Assembly: GCF_002263495.1 (NCBI RefSeq)
Contig: NZ_CP022753.1
Span: 1,302,001-1,366,000 of the forward strand
Direction: 5' to 3'
Length of the DNA: 64,000 nucleotides
DNA from: Nocardiopsis gilva YIM 90087
GTDB lineage: Bacteria > Actinomycetota > Actinomycetes > Streptosporangiales > Streptosporangiaceae
Part shown: positions 48,088 through 57,420 of the stretch, piece by piece
Position numbering within the stretch: position 1 is the stretch's first letter
Layout: each line of letters begins with the position of its first letter
Notes under the pieces: model-generated
The model's database searches: none
What the model was told of the DNA's origin: nothing
The model's input: the letters and a program-made list of their open reading frames with translations, nothing else
Program-made: the position numbers and the translations under genes

Positions 48088-49554
48088 ATGACCGTCGTCG
48101 ACAGGGCAGCGGTCGCCATGGGACGGCGACGTTCCGGACGCGCGTCGTCGACATGGATGCGGTCCTATATCCGGGGCCTGGTCGGAATCGACCTCCTGGC
48201 CGCCTCGGTCGCCGGGATGACGGCGCTGCATCTGCGCTTCCACGGGGAGTTCACCGCCCCGACGACCCTGCCCTACCTGCTCTCCTCGGTGCTGCTCCCG
48301 CCGCTGTGGGTCCTGGTCGCCGCGGTGGCCGGCGGATACGCGCGCCGGTTCATCGGTGTGGGGACCGAGGAGTTCCGCCGGGTGCTGAGCGGCGGCGTGC
48401 TGCTCGTGGCGGCCGTGACGATCACCGCCTACGCCGCCAACATCGATGTGGCGCGCGGCTACGTGCTGGTGGCCCTGCCCGCCATGGTCCTACTCTGCCT
48501 GGTGCTGCGCTACGCCTGGCGCAAGCGGCTGCACCGGCGGCGCGGCGGCGGGAAGTGCATGCGCGGCGTTGTGGTGGTCGGCCATCGCGACAGCGTCCGC
48601 GACCTCATCGGGCAGTTCCGCCGCGAGCCCTACCACGGCATGGAGGTCGTCGGCGTCTGCCTGCCCGAACACGAATGCGGTTCCCGGGTCGACAGCGTCG
48701 ACGGCCATCCCGTGCTGGGCGACTTCACCGCGGCGGCCGACGCGGCCGAGGCGGTCGGCGCGGACACCGTCGCCGTGCTGAGCTGCCCGGAGATGGATGG
48801 CGCGGAGCTGCGCCGCCTGGCCTGGCGACTGGAGAAGAGCGACACCGACCTCACCGTGGCCCCCGCGCTGATGGAGGTGGCCGGGCCGCGCACCTCGATC
48901 CGCGCGGTCGCGGGCCTGCCGCTGCTGCACGTCGAGCACCCCGAGCTGGGCGGGGCGCGCCGGGTGGTCAAGGGCCTGTTCGACCGGGTGGCGGCGGCGT
49001 GCGCGCTGGTGCTGCTGGGCCCGCTGTTCGCGGCACTGGTCGTGCTCATCCGCTCGGGCGATCAGGGGCCCGCGCTGTTCCGGCAGACCCGCGTCGGCAA
49101 GGACGGGGCCGAGTTCACCCTGTTCAAGTTCCGTACCATGGTTCCCGAGGCGGAGGCGCTCAAGGATGTGCTGCGCCACGCCAACGAGCACGACGGTGTG
49201 CTGTTCAAGATGCGCGGTGATCCCCGTGTCACCCCGGTGGGCGGGTGGTTGCGCCGCTACTCCCTCGATGAGCTCCCGCAGTTGATCAACGTGCTGCGCG
49301 GGGACATGTCGCTGGTCGGTCCGCGGCCTCCGCTGCCGGAGGAGGTGGCCGAGTACGGCCATGATGTTCGTCGGCGGCTGGTGGTGAAACCGGGTATGAC
49401 GGGGCTGTGGCAAGTCAGCGGTCGGGCCGACCTCTCGTGGGAGGAATCCGTCCGTCTGGACCTGCGTTACGTGGAAAACTGGTCGCTGACCCTTGATGTG
49501 CAGATTCTGTGGAAGACGTGGTCAGCCGTGATCCGTGGGGCGGGAGCATACTGA
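48088..49554 (+). CDS. Polyprenyl-phosphate sugar phosphotransferase (WbaP/CpsE type)
   Basis: Starts polysaccharide repeat-unit synthesis by moving a hexose-1-P to undecaprenyl phosphate. Residues 25-150 form four TM helices, followed by a Rossmann-like CoA-binding-type domain (GVVVVGHRDSVRDLIGQFRR). The C-terminal bacterial sugar transferase domain has KGLFDRVAAACALVLLGPLF (membrane hairpin), FRQTRVGKDGAEFTLFKFRT, RRYSLDELPQLINVLRGDMS, LVGPRPPLPEEV and KPGMTGLWQVSGRADLSWEE. The ATG 48088 follows GTGGGGGG. It is the first gene of the exopolysaccharide locus. Confidence 0.93.
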   Translation: MTVVDRAAVAMGRRRSGRASSTWMRSYIRGLVGIDLLAASVAGMTALHLRFHGEFTAPTTLPYLLSSVLLPPLWVLVAAVAGGYARRFIGVGTEEFRRVLSGGVLLVAAVTITAYAANIDVARGYVLVALPAMVLLCLVLRYAWRKRLHRRRGGGKCMRGVVVVGHRDSVRDLIGQFRREPYHGMEVVGVCLPEHECGSRVDSVDGHPVLGDFTAAADAAEAVGADTVAVLSCPEMDGAELRRLAWRLEKSDTDLTVAPALMEVAGPRTSIRAVAGLPLLHVEHPELGGARRVVKGLFDRVAAACALVLLGPLFAALVVLIRSGDQGPALFRQTRVGKDGAEFTLFKFRTMVPEAEALKDVLRHANEHDGVLFKMRGDPRVTPVGGWLRRYSLDELPQLINVLRGDMSLVGPRPPLPEEVAEYGHDVRRRLVVKPGMTGLWQVSGRADLSWEESVRLDLRYVENWSLTLDVQILWKTWSAVIRGAGAY

Positions 49555-49559
49555 GTCCG

Positions 49560-50351
49560 GTGAGCAGCATCCGAAACGATCATGAAGTCGCCCGCGACCT
49601 CGCGACCGAGGCGGGACAGCAACTACTACGCCTGCGGGCCCGGCACGGATTCGACGAGCCGGAGGTACTGCGGACGCTCGGCGACCGGACCGCACACGAG
49701 TTTCTCTTCTCCTCGCTGGGGCGGTTGCGGCCCAGCGACGCCGTGTTGTCGGAGGAGGGTGTCGACGACCCCGCGCGCCTGCACTCCCGCCGCGTGTGGA
49801 TCATCGATCCGCTCGACGGCACGCGGGAGTTCGCCGAGGAGAACCGGACCGACTGGGCCGTGCACGTCGCCCTGTGGGAGAACGGCAGGCTGGCGGCCGG
49901 TGCCGTGGCGCTCCCCGCCCAGGGCAGCACGCTGTCGACGGTCGACCCGCCGTGGCTGCCGGACCAGCGCCCGGCCGGGCAGCGGCTGCGCATCACCACC
50001 AGCCGCACCCGCCCGCCGGAGTTCGTGGAGCGGATGGCCACCTCGCTGGGGGCCGAAGTGGTGCCGATGGGCTCGGCGGGGGCCAAGATCTGCGCGGTCC
50101 TGCTGGGCATCGCCGATATCTATGTGCACGCGGGCGGGCAGTTCGAGTGGGACAGTGCCGCGCCCGTGGCGGTCGCGCACGCCGCTGGCCTGCACGCATC
50201 CCGGATCGACGGCGCGAAGCTGACCTACAATCAGGTCGACCCGTCCCTACCCGATATCCTTGTATGTCGACCGGAATTGTCGAGTATGTTGTTGGCAAAC
50301 ATCCGCGACGTGGCGGAACGGGATGACGCGGGCCCACACGCGGGAGGCTGA
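49560..50351 (+). CDS. cysQ: 3'(2'),5'-bisphosphate nucleotidase (CysQ-like)
   Basis: An inositol-monophosphatase-fold enzyme with metal motifs SEEGVDDP, WIIDPLDGTREFAEENRTDW and GQFEWDSAAPVAVAHAAG. CysQ hydrolyses PAP, the inhibitory by-product of PAPS-dependent sulfotransferases, to AMP. Its place between the sugar transferase and cysDN, with two sulfotransferases nearby, supports that substrate. GTG 49560 lies 6 bp after the previous stop; an ATG at 49509 would overlap it by 46 bp. Confidence 0.87.
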   Translation: MSSIRNDHEVARDLATEAGQQLLRLRARHGFDEPEVLRTLGDRTAHEFLFSSLGRLRPSDAVLSEEGVDDPARLHSRRVWIIDPLDGTREFAEENRTDWAVHVALWENGRLAAGAVALPAQGSTLSTVDPPWLPDQRPAGQRLRITTSRTRPPEFVERMATSLGAEVVPMGSAGAKICAVLLGIADIYVHAGGQFEWDSAAPVAVAHAAGLHASRIDGAKLTYNQVDPSLPDILVCRPELSSMLLANIRDVAERDDAGPHAGG

Positions 50352-50400
50352 TCCACAGCCCCCCGCGTTCGTGAGTCACGCAGAAGCGTGAGGCGGGTTC

Positions 50401-51333
50401 ATGACTCAGGCCGATACGGCGGGGCTCCGGCGGTACCAGCTCTCTCAGCTGGACTACCTGGAGGCCGAAGCGATCTTCATCATGCGCGAGGTGGCCGCGG
50501 AGTTCGAGCGGCCGGTTCTGCTCTTCTCAGGCGGCAAGGACTCCATCGTGATGCTCCGCCTCGCCGAGAAGGCGTTCTGGCCCGGACCCGTCCCGTTCCC
50601 CGTGATGCACGTGGACACCGGGCACAACTTCCCCGAGGTGATGGAGTTCCGCGACCGCCGTATCGCCCAGGCGGGGGTCCGGCTGGTCGTCGCCTCGGTC
50701 CAGGAGCAGATCGACGCCGGGAAGGTCAGTGAGCCCACCGGCCGCTGGGCGAGTCGCAACCGGCTGCAGACCGCCGCGCTCCTGGAGGCCATCGAGGAGA
50801 ACCGGTTCGACGCCGCGTTCGGCGGGGCCCGACGCGACGAGGAGAAGGCGCGCGCCAAGGAGCGCGTCTTCTCCTTCCGGGACGAGTTCGGTCAGTGGGA
50901 CCCCAAGGCCCAGCGCCCCGAGCTGTGGAACATCTTCAACACCCGGACGAACATGGGCGAGCACATCCGGGTCTTCCCCATCTCCAACTGGACCGAGCTG
51001 GACGTGTGGGGCTACATCGCCCGGGAGGGCCTGGAGCTTCCCCCCATCTACTACGCCCACGAGCGGACCGTCTTCGAGCGTGACGGCGTCCTGCTCGCCG
51101 ACAGCCCCTTCGTCGCGCGTGACGAGGATGAGGAGCTGTTCCAGGCGACGGTCCGCTACCGCACGGTCGGCGACATGACCTGCACCGGCGCGGTCCGCTC
51201 GACCGCCACCGAGGTGGACGAGATCATCATGGAGATCGCCGCGACCCGTATCACGGAGCGCGGCCAGACCCGGGCTGATGACCGTACCAGCGAGGCGGCC
51301 ATGGAGGACCGCAAGCGCGAGGGCTACTTCTGA
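50401..51333 (+). CDS. cysD: Sulfate adenylyltransferase small subunit
   Basis: The catalytic ATP-PPi subunit of ATP sulfurylase, forming adenosine 5'-phosphosulfate from sulfate and ATP. The PP-loop LLFSGGKDSIVMLRLAEKAF is at residues 40-59; HVDTGHNFPEVMEFRDR, FGGARRDEEKARAKER and FPISNWTELDVWGYI follow. The C-terminal SEAAMEDRKREGYF is typical. It starts 49 bp after cysQ. Confidence 0.96.
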   Translation: MTQADTAGLRRYQLSQLDYLEAEAIFIMREVAAEFERPVLLFSGGKDSIVMLRLAEKAFWPGPVPFPVMHVDTGHNFPEVMEFRDRRIAQAGVRLVVASVQEQIDAGKVSEPTGRWASRNRLQTAALLEAIEENRFDAAFGGARRDEEKARAKERVFSFRDEFGQWDPKAQRPELWNIFNTRTNMGEHIRVFPISNWTELDVWGYIAREGLELPPIYYAHERTVFERDGVLLADSPFVARDEDEELFQATVRYRTVGDMTCTGAVRSTATEVDEIIMEIAATRITERGQTRADDRTSEAAMEDRKREGYF

Positions 51334-51383
51334 TCGAGCGCCCGCCCGACGCCCGCCCGCCCGTCGCCCACCGCCACCCACGC

Positions 51384-51430
51384 AGCGGGCGCTTCGCGCA
51401 AGAGGAGTTCACGAGCGGGCGCTTCGCGCA
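51384..51430. repeat. Two copies of AGCGGGCGCTTCGCGCA
   Basis: Direct repeat AGCGGGCGCTTCGCGCAA at 51384-51401 and 51414-51431 (30-bp period) in the 174-bp cysD-cysN gap. The same unit, in inverse orientation, recurs three times at 59976-60082. Confidence 0.8.
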
Positions 51431-51507
51431 AGTGAAGATTCGCGCGCGGGCGTCGGGCGCGCACCGGAACGCGACCGCGAATCCCCTGAGACCCTTTGGA
51501 CACGTGC

Positions 51508-52776
51508 ATGAGTACTGACATCCTGCGGTTCGCCACGGCCGGCTCCGTCGACGACGGCAAGAGCACCCTGATCGGCCGGCTGCTCTACGACTCCAAGTCC
51601 ATCTTCGAAGACCAGCTCGACGCGGTGGAGCGCACCAGCCGCGGCCGCGGCGAGGAGCAGACCAACCTCGCGCTGCTCACCGACGGCCTGCGGGCCGAGC
51701 GCGAGCAGGGCATCACCATCGACGTGGCCTACCGCTACTTCGCGACGCCGCGCCGGACGTTCATCATCGCCGACACCCCCGGGCACATCCAGTACACCCG
51801 CAACATGGTCACCGGCGCTTCCACGTCGGACCTGGCGATCATCCTGGTCGACGCCCGCAAGGGGCTGCAGGAGCAGAGCCGCAGACACGCGTTCCTCGCC
51901 ACACTGCTGCAGGTGCCGCACCTGGTGCTGGCGGTCAACAAGATGGACCTCGTCGACTACTCCCAGGAGCGGTTCGAGGAGATCAAGGAGGAGTTCTCGG
52001 CGTTCGCGGCCAAGCTGGACGTCGCCGACCTCGCCTTCATCCCCATCTCGGCGCTCAACGGCGACAACGTGGTGGACCGCTCGCCCAACATGGCCTGGTA
52101 CGACGGCCCCTCGCTGCTGCACCACCTGGAGAACGTGCACATCGCCTCCGACCGCAACCTCATCGACGTGCGGTTCCCGGTGCAGTACGTGGTCCGCCCG
52201 CACCGGGCCGACGACGCCGACCTGCACGACTACCGCGGGTACGCGGGCCAGGTGGCCGGTGGCGTGCTCAAGCCGGGCGACGAGGTCATGCACCTTCCCT
52301 CCGGGCTGAACAGCCGCATCTCCAGGATCGTCACCGCCGACGGCGACGTCCCCGAGGCGTACCCCCCGATGTCGGTCACGCTCCTGCTCGAGGACGACAT
52401 CGACATCTCGCGCGGCGACATGATCTGCCGCCCGAACAACCAGCCGTGCGTGTCCCAGGACATCGACGCGATGGTGTGCTGGATGTCGGAGTCCCGGAAG
52501 CTGACGCCGCGCTCCAAGCTCGTCCTTAAGCACACCACACGCACGGTAAAGGTCATGGTCCGCGACCTGCTCTACCGGCTGGACATCAACTCGCTCCACC
52601 GCGACGAGGACGCCGACGGCCTCAGCCTCAACGAGATCGGCCGGCTGAGCATGCGGTCCACGCAGCCGCTGTTCGCCGACGAGTACAAGCGCAACCGCCT
52701 GACCGGCGGCTTCATCCTGATCGACGAGACCACCAACGCCACGGTCGGGGCGGGGATGATCGTCGCCGCCGACTGA
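51508..52776 (+). CDS. cysN: Sulfate adenylyltransferase large (GTPase) subunit
   Basis: The EF-Tu-like GTPase subunit that drives CysD: AGSVDDGKSTLIGRLLYDSK (G1), EREQGITIDVAYRYF (G2), ADTPGH (G3), AVNKMD (G4). OB domains II and III follow and it ends at 422 residues. There is no C-terminal APS kinase (CysC) domain, and no cysC is in the window, so PAPS formation needs a kinase encoded elsewhere. ATG 51508 (MSTDILRF) is the family start. Confidence 0.95.
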   Translation: MSTDILRFATAGSVDDGKSTLIGRLLYDSKSIFEDQLDAVERTSRGRGEEQTNLALLTDGLRAEREQGITIDVAYRYFATPRRTFIIADTPGHIQYTRNMVTGASTSDLAIILVDARKGLQEQSRRHAFLATLLQVPHLVLAVNKMDLVDYSQERFEEIKEEFSAFAAKLDVADLAFIPISALNGDNVVDRSPNMAWYDGPSLLHHLENVHIASDRNLIDVRFPVQYVVRPHRADDADLHDYRGYAGQVAGGVLKPGDEVMHLPSGLNSRISRIVTADGDVPEAYPPMSVTLLLEDDIDISRGDMICRPNNQPCVSQDIDAMVCWMSESRKLTPRSKLVLKHTTRTVKVMVRDLLYRLDINSLHRDEDADGLSLNEIGRLSMRSTQPLFADEYKRNRLTGGFILIDETTNATVGAGMIVAAD

Positions 52777-52828
52777 GGACAGATGTTCGTGTGCACCCAG
52801 TGACGAAAAGGGAAAATTTAGTCGTTTA

Positions 52829-53791
52829 GTGAGCGAGTGGCTACGCGAAGTAATAGTGTGGGCGATTGTGAAGGGATTTCGCCTGCTCTACGTCGGTGGC
52901 ATCGGTCGATCCGGGTCCACGCTCATTGAGCGCCTTCTGGGGGAGCTGCCCGAAGTGTGCTCTGTGGGAGAGGTTGTGCACATGTGGCGGCGCAGCCTGG
53001 TGGACGACGAGAAGTGCGGCTGCGGCCGCCCCTTCGGGTCGTGCGACTTCTGGCATGAGGTGGGCGTCGAGGCCTTCGGTGGCTGGGACCGGGTCGACGC
53101 CCACGAACTGCTCGCGCTGCAGCGCGGGGTGGACCGCACCCGCTACATCCCCTGGTTGATCTGCGGGCGCGCCCCGGCCGCGCTCGCCGCGCGCGTAGAG
53201 CGCTACACCGACTTCTATGACCGCCTCTACACGGCGGTCGCCCGCGTCAGTGGCTGCTCCGTGATCGTGGACTCCAGCAAGCACGCCTCCCTCGCGGTGT
53301 GCCTGCGCCAACGCTACGCGGACCGGCTGCGGCTGCTGCACGTGGTGCGCGACCCGCGCGCCGTCGCCTACTCCTGGGGCAAGCACATGGTGCGCCCCGA
53401 CGCCACACCGACCAGCCCCGAGCAGGAGATGGCGCGCTACTCGCCGAGTCGCGCCGCCGTGCAGTGGATGACGCAGAACAGCGTGCTCGCCGAGCTGGCC
53501 CGCCGCGGGACGCCGACGATGCGGGTGCGCTACGAGGACTTCGTCGCCGATCCCGCCCGCGAGTTCCGCGCGATCGCCGAGTTCGCCGGCGGCACTGGCG
53601 CGACGCCGATCGGCCCCGACGGTGCCGCCCTGCTGTCCCCCGGCCACACGGTCTCGGGCAACCCCCTGCGCTTCAGCACGGGTGCGGTGGCGGTCCGTCC
53701 CGACGTGTCCTGGCGCGGCGAGCTCCGGCCGCGCAACCGGATCATGGTGTCGGCGCTGACCTTCCCCGCGCGGCGACGCTTCGGCTACTGA
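52829..53791 (+). CDS. PAPS-dependent sulfotransferase
   Basis: The product has the two PAPS sites of the sulfotransferase superfamily. The 5'-phosphosulfate loop is LYVGGIGRSGSTLIERLLGE (residues ~20-39) and the 3'-phosphate region LHVVRDPRAVAYSWGKH (~168-185). VRYEDFVADPAREFRAIAEF is typical of carbohydrate sulfotransferases. Cys clusters (CGCGRPFGSCDFWHEVG) recall the same subfamily. The GTG start at 52829 follows an unusually AT-rich stretch (GAAAAGGGAAAATTTAG). It lies 52 bp downstream of cysN. The acceptor is probably the glycan made by this locus. Confidence 0.88.
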   Translation: MSEWLREVIVWAIVKGFRLLYVGGIGRSGSTLIERLLGELPEVCSVGEVVHMWRRSLVDDEKCGCGRPFGSCDFWHEVGVEAFGGWDRVDAHELLALQRGVDRTRYIPWLICGRAPAALAARVERYTDFYDRLYTAVARVSGCSVIVDSSKHASLAVCLRQRYADRLRLLHVVRDPRAVAYSWGKHMVRPDATPTSPEQEMARYSPSRAAVQWMTQNSVLAELARRGTPTMRVRYEDFVADPAREFRAIAEFAGGTGATPIGPDGAALLSPGHTVSGNPLRFSTGAVAVRPDVSWRGELRPRNRIMVSALTFPARRRFGY

Positions 53792-54062
53792 GGAGGCGGC
53801 CCCTCCGCGGGCCCGGCGTGGCCGGGACTCCGCCATGTTCGCGGATCGCAGCCGCCACGTTCGCCAATGGCGGCCCTTCCCAAGGTCATGCCCGCGCAAC
53901 GGCGGGCTAAGGTGCCACGCCCGGATTTCATTACCTTGCGTAATTACACGCGTTCGTCTGGTAGTCAAGTGATGCATGCGCGGAACGTGTGCTTCCGCGT
54001 CGATGGAAGGGACGAGAGGTCGGGGCCAGACGAACGACGGCGCGTGAGCGCCCGGTGCGGGG

Positions 54063-55355
54063 ATGGTGGTCGTGAGAGGTCACTTCACACAGCGCCTGTC
54101 TCGTGGGTGGAGGTGGAGGGTGAGCGGGGGGAGCGCGCTCGCCGTCCTCGTGATCCTCGCCGCGGCCTGCGGCAACCATGGTGTCCGGGTGATGAGCAGC
54201 GCGCTGGTCGCGCCCCAGGCCTCGCCGTCACCGAGCCCGTCGCCGTCACCGGCCCGGTCACCCATGGTGCGGCCCGATGTCCCCTTCCTGCCCCGCCCGC
54301 CGCTCCCCTCCCACCCCGACGACCCGGTCCCCCCGTCGCCCGTCCCCAGGCCGCCCTGGGGGCCCGAATGCGAGGTGACCCGGATCCTGGAGACCTCCTG
54401 CGGCGTGTGGTGGGGGGCCAGTCCGTGGAAGCGCGACATCCGGCCGCTGGAGGCCGTCACCGGGCGGTCGATGGACATCGTCTACACCTGGCACGGCATC
54501 GACCAGTACGAGGTCCCCAGGGACGAGGACATTCGCCTCGTGAAGGAGGGCCGGTTCCTGCACGCCAACATCGAGGCCCGCCTCTTCGAGGAGGAGGGGC
54601 GCCCGCCGGTGGAGTACTGGCGGATCATCGAGGGCGAGTTCGACAAGGAGCTGCGGGCGCAGGCCCGCCGGATCTCCCAGTTGGAGGCGCCGTTCTTCCT
54701 CACCTTCGACCACGAGGCCGACGCGGGGAAGCGCTACGGCGTGCGGGGCAGCCCGCACGAGTTCGTGCAGGCCTGGCGGCACATCGTCGACCTGTACCGG
54801 GAGGCCGGCGCGGACAACGTGATCTACGTGTGGAACGTGACCGGCTGGCCGAAGAACCTCGACCGGCTGCCGGGACTCTGGCCGGGCAACGACTACGTGG
54901 ACTGGATCAGCTGGGAGGGCTACAACATGACCGGCTGCGAGCTGCATCCGGGCTGGGACCACGTCGTCAGCTTCGAGGAGGCGATCGCCCCCGCCTACAA
55001 GTGGGTGCAGAAGGAAGGTCCCAAGCACGGGATCGACCCGGAGAAGCCGGTGATGATCGGGGAGATGGGCACCGTCCCGATCCCGGGCAATCCGCGGGCG
55101 ACCTATGACTGGTACGCCGAGATCCCGGAGGTGCTGCCGAAGTACGAGCGCGTCCGCGCGGTCAAGCTGTGGGACGGGGTCACCGCACCCACCTGCGACT
55201 TCCGGGTGCTGAGCGACCCCCATGCCGCCCGCGGCTTCGCCGTCGCGAGCGGCAGTGACTACGTCAACATCCCCGAAGCGGCGCGCCAGGCGATCGAGGC
55301 GGCCTTCGACCTCGTTCTGGACGCCCAGCAGGGCCTCGCGCTGCTGGGGGACTGA
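54063..55355 (+). CDS. GH26-like glycoside hydrolase lipoprotein
   Basis: A lipoprotein signal (LAVLVILAAACGN, lipobox Cys at ~residue 36) is followed by a Ser/Pro repeat linker (SPSPSPSPARSP) and a (beta/alpha)8 glycanase domain. FLTFDHEADAGKRYG (~212-226) would carry the acid/base and MIGEMGTVP (~330-338) the nucleophile, as in GH26 mannanases and related glycan hydrolases. Such surface hydrolases in polysaccharide loci trim or release the polymer. The substrate is not decided by sequence. Upstream (53792-54062) no gene is seen. Confidence 0.82.
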   Translation: MVVVRGHFTQRLSRGWRWRVSGGSALAVLVILAAACGNHGVRVMSSALVAPQASPSPSPSPSPARSPMVRPDVPFLPRPPLPSHPDDPVPPSPVPRPPWGPECEVTRILETSCGVWWGASPWKRDIRPLEAVTGRSMDIVYTWHGIDQYEVPRDEDIRLVKEGRFLHANIEARLFEEEGRPPVEYWRIIEGEFDKELRAQARRISQLEAPFFLTFDHEADAGKRYGVRGSPHEFVQAWRHIVDLYREAGADNVIYVWNVTGWPKNLDRLPGLWPGNDYVDWISWEGYNMTGCELHPGWDHVVSFEEAIAPAYKWVQKEGPKHGIDPEKPVMIGEMGTVPIPGNPRATYDWYAEIPEVLPKYERVRAVKLWDGVTAPTCDFRVLSDPHAARGFAVASGSDYVNIPEAARQAIEAAFDLVLDAQQGLALLGD

Positions 55356-55425
55356 GGGCACTGGCGCGCGTTCCAAGGGTCGGGGGAGCGGTGCGGCGGG
55401 CGGCCAGGGCCCCGGCGGGCCCGGC

Positions 55426-56916
55426 CTACACCCCCTTGCCGCGGCGGTGCAGAGTGCGCAGGACCAGCCCGGCCGGAAGCCCGCCCGCGACCGCGAGGGC
55501 CAGATAGGCGCGGGCCTCGGCGGGGTGGGCGCGCAGCGTGGTCAGCGCCCACTCCAGGGAGGCGCCGCGCCGCCCCGACGCCGCTTCGGCGAACGCGATC
55601 TGCCCGGCGACGCGCGCGAAACCGCGCCGCACCAGCCGGAACTCCGGGTACTGGGCCAGCAGCCAGCGCAGTGCGGTGGAGATGGTCTGCCACCGGCCGC
55701 TGAAGTGCGAGTTCCGGTGCCACAGCACCCGCACCCCCTCCTCGGGGATGTTGCGGATGGGGGCGCGCCGCGCCAGCCGCAGCAGCAGCTCATAGTCCTC
55801 CCCGTAGGAGCCGGGGATCGTCTCACTGACCGGGCCGCATCCCTTGACCAGCGCCTCGCGCCGGATCAGGAAGGTCGAGGGGTGCAGCTCGGTGAGGCGG
55901 GACCGCAGCAGGTCGGCGAAGGTGACGGCGGTGCGGTCGAGGACACGCCGCGCCTCGGTGCGGTCGTAGACGACCCGGATCCCGCAGCAGACCACCTCCG
56001 TCTCGGGCTCGGCCAGCAGCACCGCGACCTGGGTGCGCAGCTTTCCGGGCAGCCAGGTGTCGTCGTCGTCGCAGAAGGCGACCAGGTCGGTCCGCGCCGC
56101 GAGGATGCCGGTGTTGCGGGCACCGGCCAGCCCCGGGGTGGACGCGTTGGTGAGGACGCGGACGGGCCGGTCGCCGCCGGCGGTGGCCAGCGAGACGTCG
56201 GGATCGTCGTGGTCGTAGACCACGACGCTGATGACGCGCCCCGGGTAGTCCTGCGCGGCGATCGAGCGCAGGGTGCGGCGGAGCAGCTCGGGGCGGTCGC
56301 GCGTGGGAACCACCACCGTCACGTCGGGCCATCCGCTGTCCCTCGGCGCCTCCTCGGCCGACGGGATCGGCGGCTGGTCGGGTACGGCGGCGGTGAGCAG
56401 GTCGATCATGCGTCCCGCCTGCAGGGCGGTGGAGGTGGCGCCGTCCGTGCCCTCCGTGTCGAGCCGGAAGTCCGCGGGCTGGTCGAGGGCCTTGTCCAGG
56501 GTGGCGGTGAGCTGCTGCTGGCTGCAGCAGGAGCGGACCAGCCGGGCGCGGTCCAGACGCGCGACGAAGCGCAGCTGGTGGTCGTCGACATGCTCGCCGA
56601 GCTCGGGGTCGCGGGCGACGGCGATGGGCAGCCGCCCGGCGCGCCGGGCCTGGGTGATCGTGGCCGGGCCGCCGTGCGTGACGACGGCGGCGGCCTCGCG
56701 CATGAGCGCGGCGAGCCGGGTCGGTTCGATGAAGTCGGTGCCCTCCGCGGTCGTGGGGGCGCGGGTGGCGCCGTGCTGCACCAGGACACGGATCTCGGGA
56801 TGGTCGGCGGCATACGCGTCGAGCCACTCGATGAGTCGCGCGAACGAGTGGTGGTCGGTGCCGACGGTGGCCAGGATGAGCGGCCGGTGGTCGGCGGCGG
56901 TCTCGGGGAGTGTCAC
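55426..56916 (-). CDS. Alg13-like domain fused to GT2 glycosyltransferase
   Basis: Residues 1-165 resemble the catalytic C-domain of GT28/Alg13/PssE: LILATVGTDHHSFARLIEWL, VLVQHGATRA and AAAVVTHGGPATITQARRAG. Residues ~215-420 are a GT2 domain: VTVVVPTRDRPELLRRTLRS, NTGILAARTDLVAFCDDDDTW (DxD region), PSTFLIRREALVKGCG and YGEDYELLLRLA. The GTG start overlaps the alg14-like stop by 4 nt. With the Alg14-like partner the N-domain should form a two-part transferase, while the GT2 part adds a second sugar. Both in one chain is unusual. Confidence 0.82.
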   Translation of the reverse strand: MTLPETAADHRPLILATVGTDHHSFARLIEWLDAYAADHPEIRVLVQHGATRAPTTAEGTDFIEPTRLAALMREAAAVVTHGGPATITQARRAGRLPIAVARDPELGEHVDDHQLRFVARLDRARLVRSCCSQQQLTATLDKALDQPADFRLDTEGTDGATSTALQAGRMIDLLTAAVPDQPPIPSAEEAPRDSGWPDVTVVVPTRDRPELLRRTLRSIAAQDYPGRVISVVVYDHDDPDVSLATAGGDRPVRVLTNASTPGLAGARNTGILAARTDLVAFCDDDDTWLPGKLRTQVAVLLAEPETEVVCCGIRVVYDRTEARRVLDRTAVTFADLLRSRLTELHPSTFLIRREALVKGCGPVSETIPGSYGEDYELLLRLARRAPIRNIPEEGVRVLWHRNSHFSGRWQTISTALRWLLAQYPEFRLVRRGFARVAGQIAFAEAASGRRGASLEWALTTLRAHPAEARAYLALAVAGGLPAGLVLRTLHRRGKGV

Positions 56917-57374
56917 AGCAGCGGCCCCACGGTGATGGCGGTTGACGGCAGGAAGGTGCGCTGTTCGTCCCATTGGGCGAGGAAGAGCCGGGTGAAGGGA
57001 CGGCACAGCCGGGTCGTCAGCGTGGGGCGGTCGATGCGGTCGTAGACCTCGATGTAGACGGTCGGGACGCGCAGCAGCCAGGCCAGGACGAAGAAGGGGA
57101 GGGCCACGCCCGCTCCCGTGCTGATGACCGTGGACGGGCGGCGGTGGCCGAACGTGCGCACCGCCAGCGCCGTGTTGCGCAGCAGGTTGCCGATGTTCCG
57201 CGTGGTGGGGTGGTACGCCCAGGTGACGTCCTCACCTTCGAGCAGGGGAACGGCGTCGGGCGTACGGAACGTGACCCAGGCGCGCTCTCGATCCTCCCAC
57301 CAGGGACGCAGGGACCATAACTGGGCAAGGTGGCCCCCACTGGATGCGACGAAGAGGATCGGGGCGGTAGGCAT
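56913..57374 (-). CDS. Alg14/PssD-like oligosaccharide biosynthesis protein
   Basis: The 153-residue product begins MPTAPILFVASSGGHLAQLW, the Alg14/PssD glycine motif, and has a membrane-association segment (VISTGAGVALPFFVLAWLLR) and VPTVYIEVYDRIDRPTLT. Alg14-type proteins recruit the Alg13 catalytic partner to the membrane and bind the lipid acceptor. The partner domain starts in the very next, overlapping gene. Confidence 0.88.
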   Translation of the reverse strand: MPTAPILFVASSGGHLAQLWSLRPWWEDRERAWVTFRTPDAVPLLEGEDVTWAYHPTTRNIGNLLRNTALAVRTFGHRRPSTVISTGAGVALPFFVLAWLLRVPTVYIEVYDRIDRPTLTTRLCRPFTRLFLAQWDEQRTFLPSTAITVGPLL

Positions 57375-57420
57375 GCGGCCATGATGGCACAACAGGGAGT
57401 AGTTTTATTATCACTTGGCG

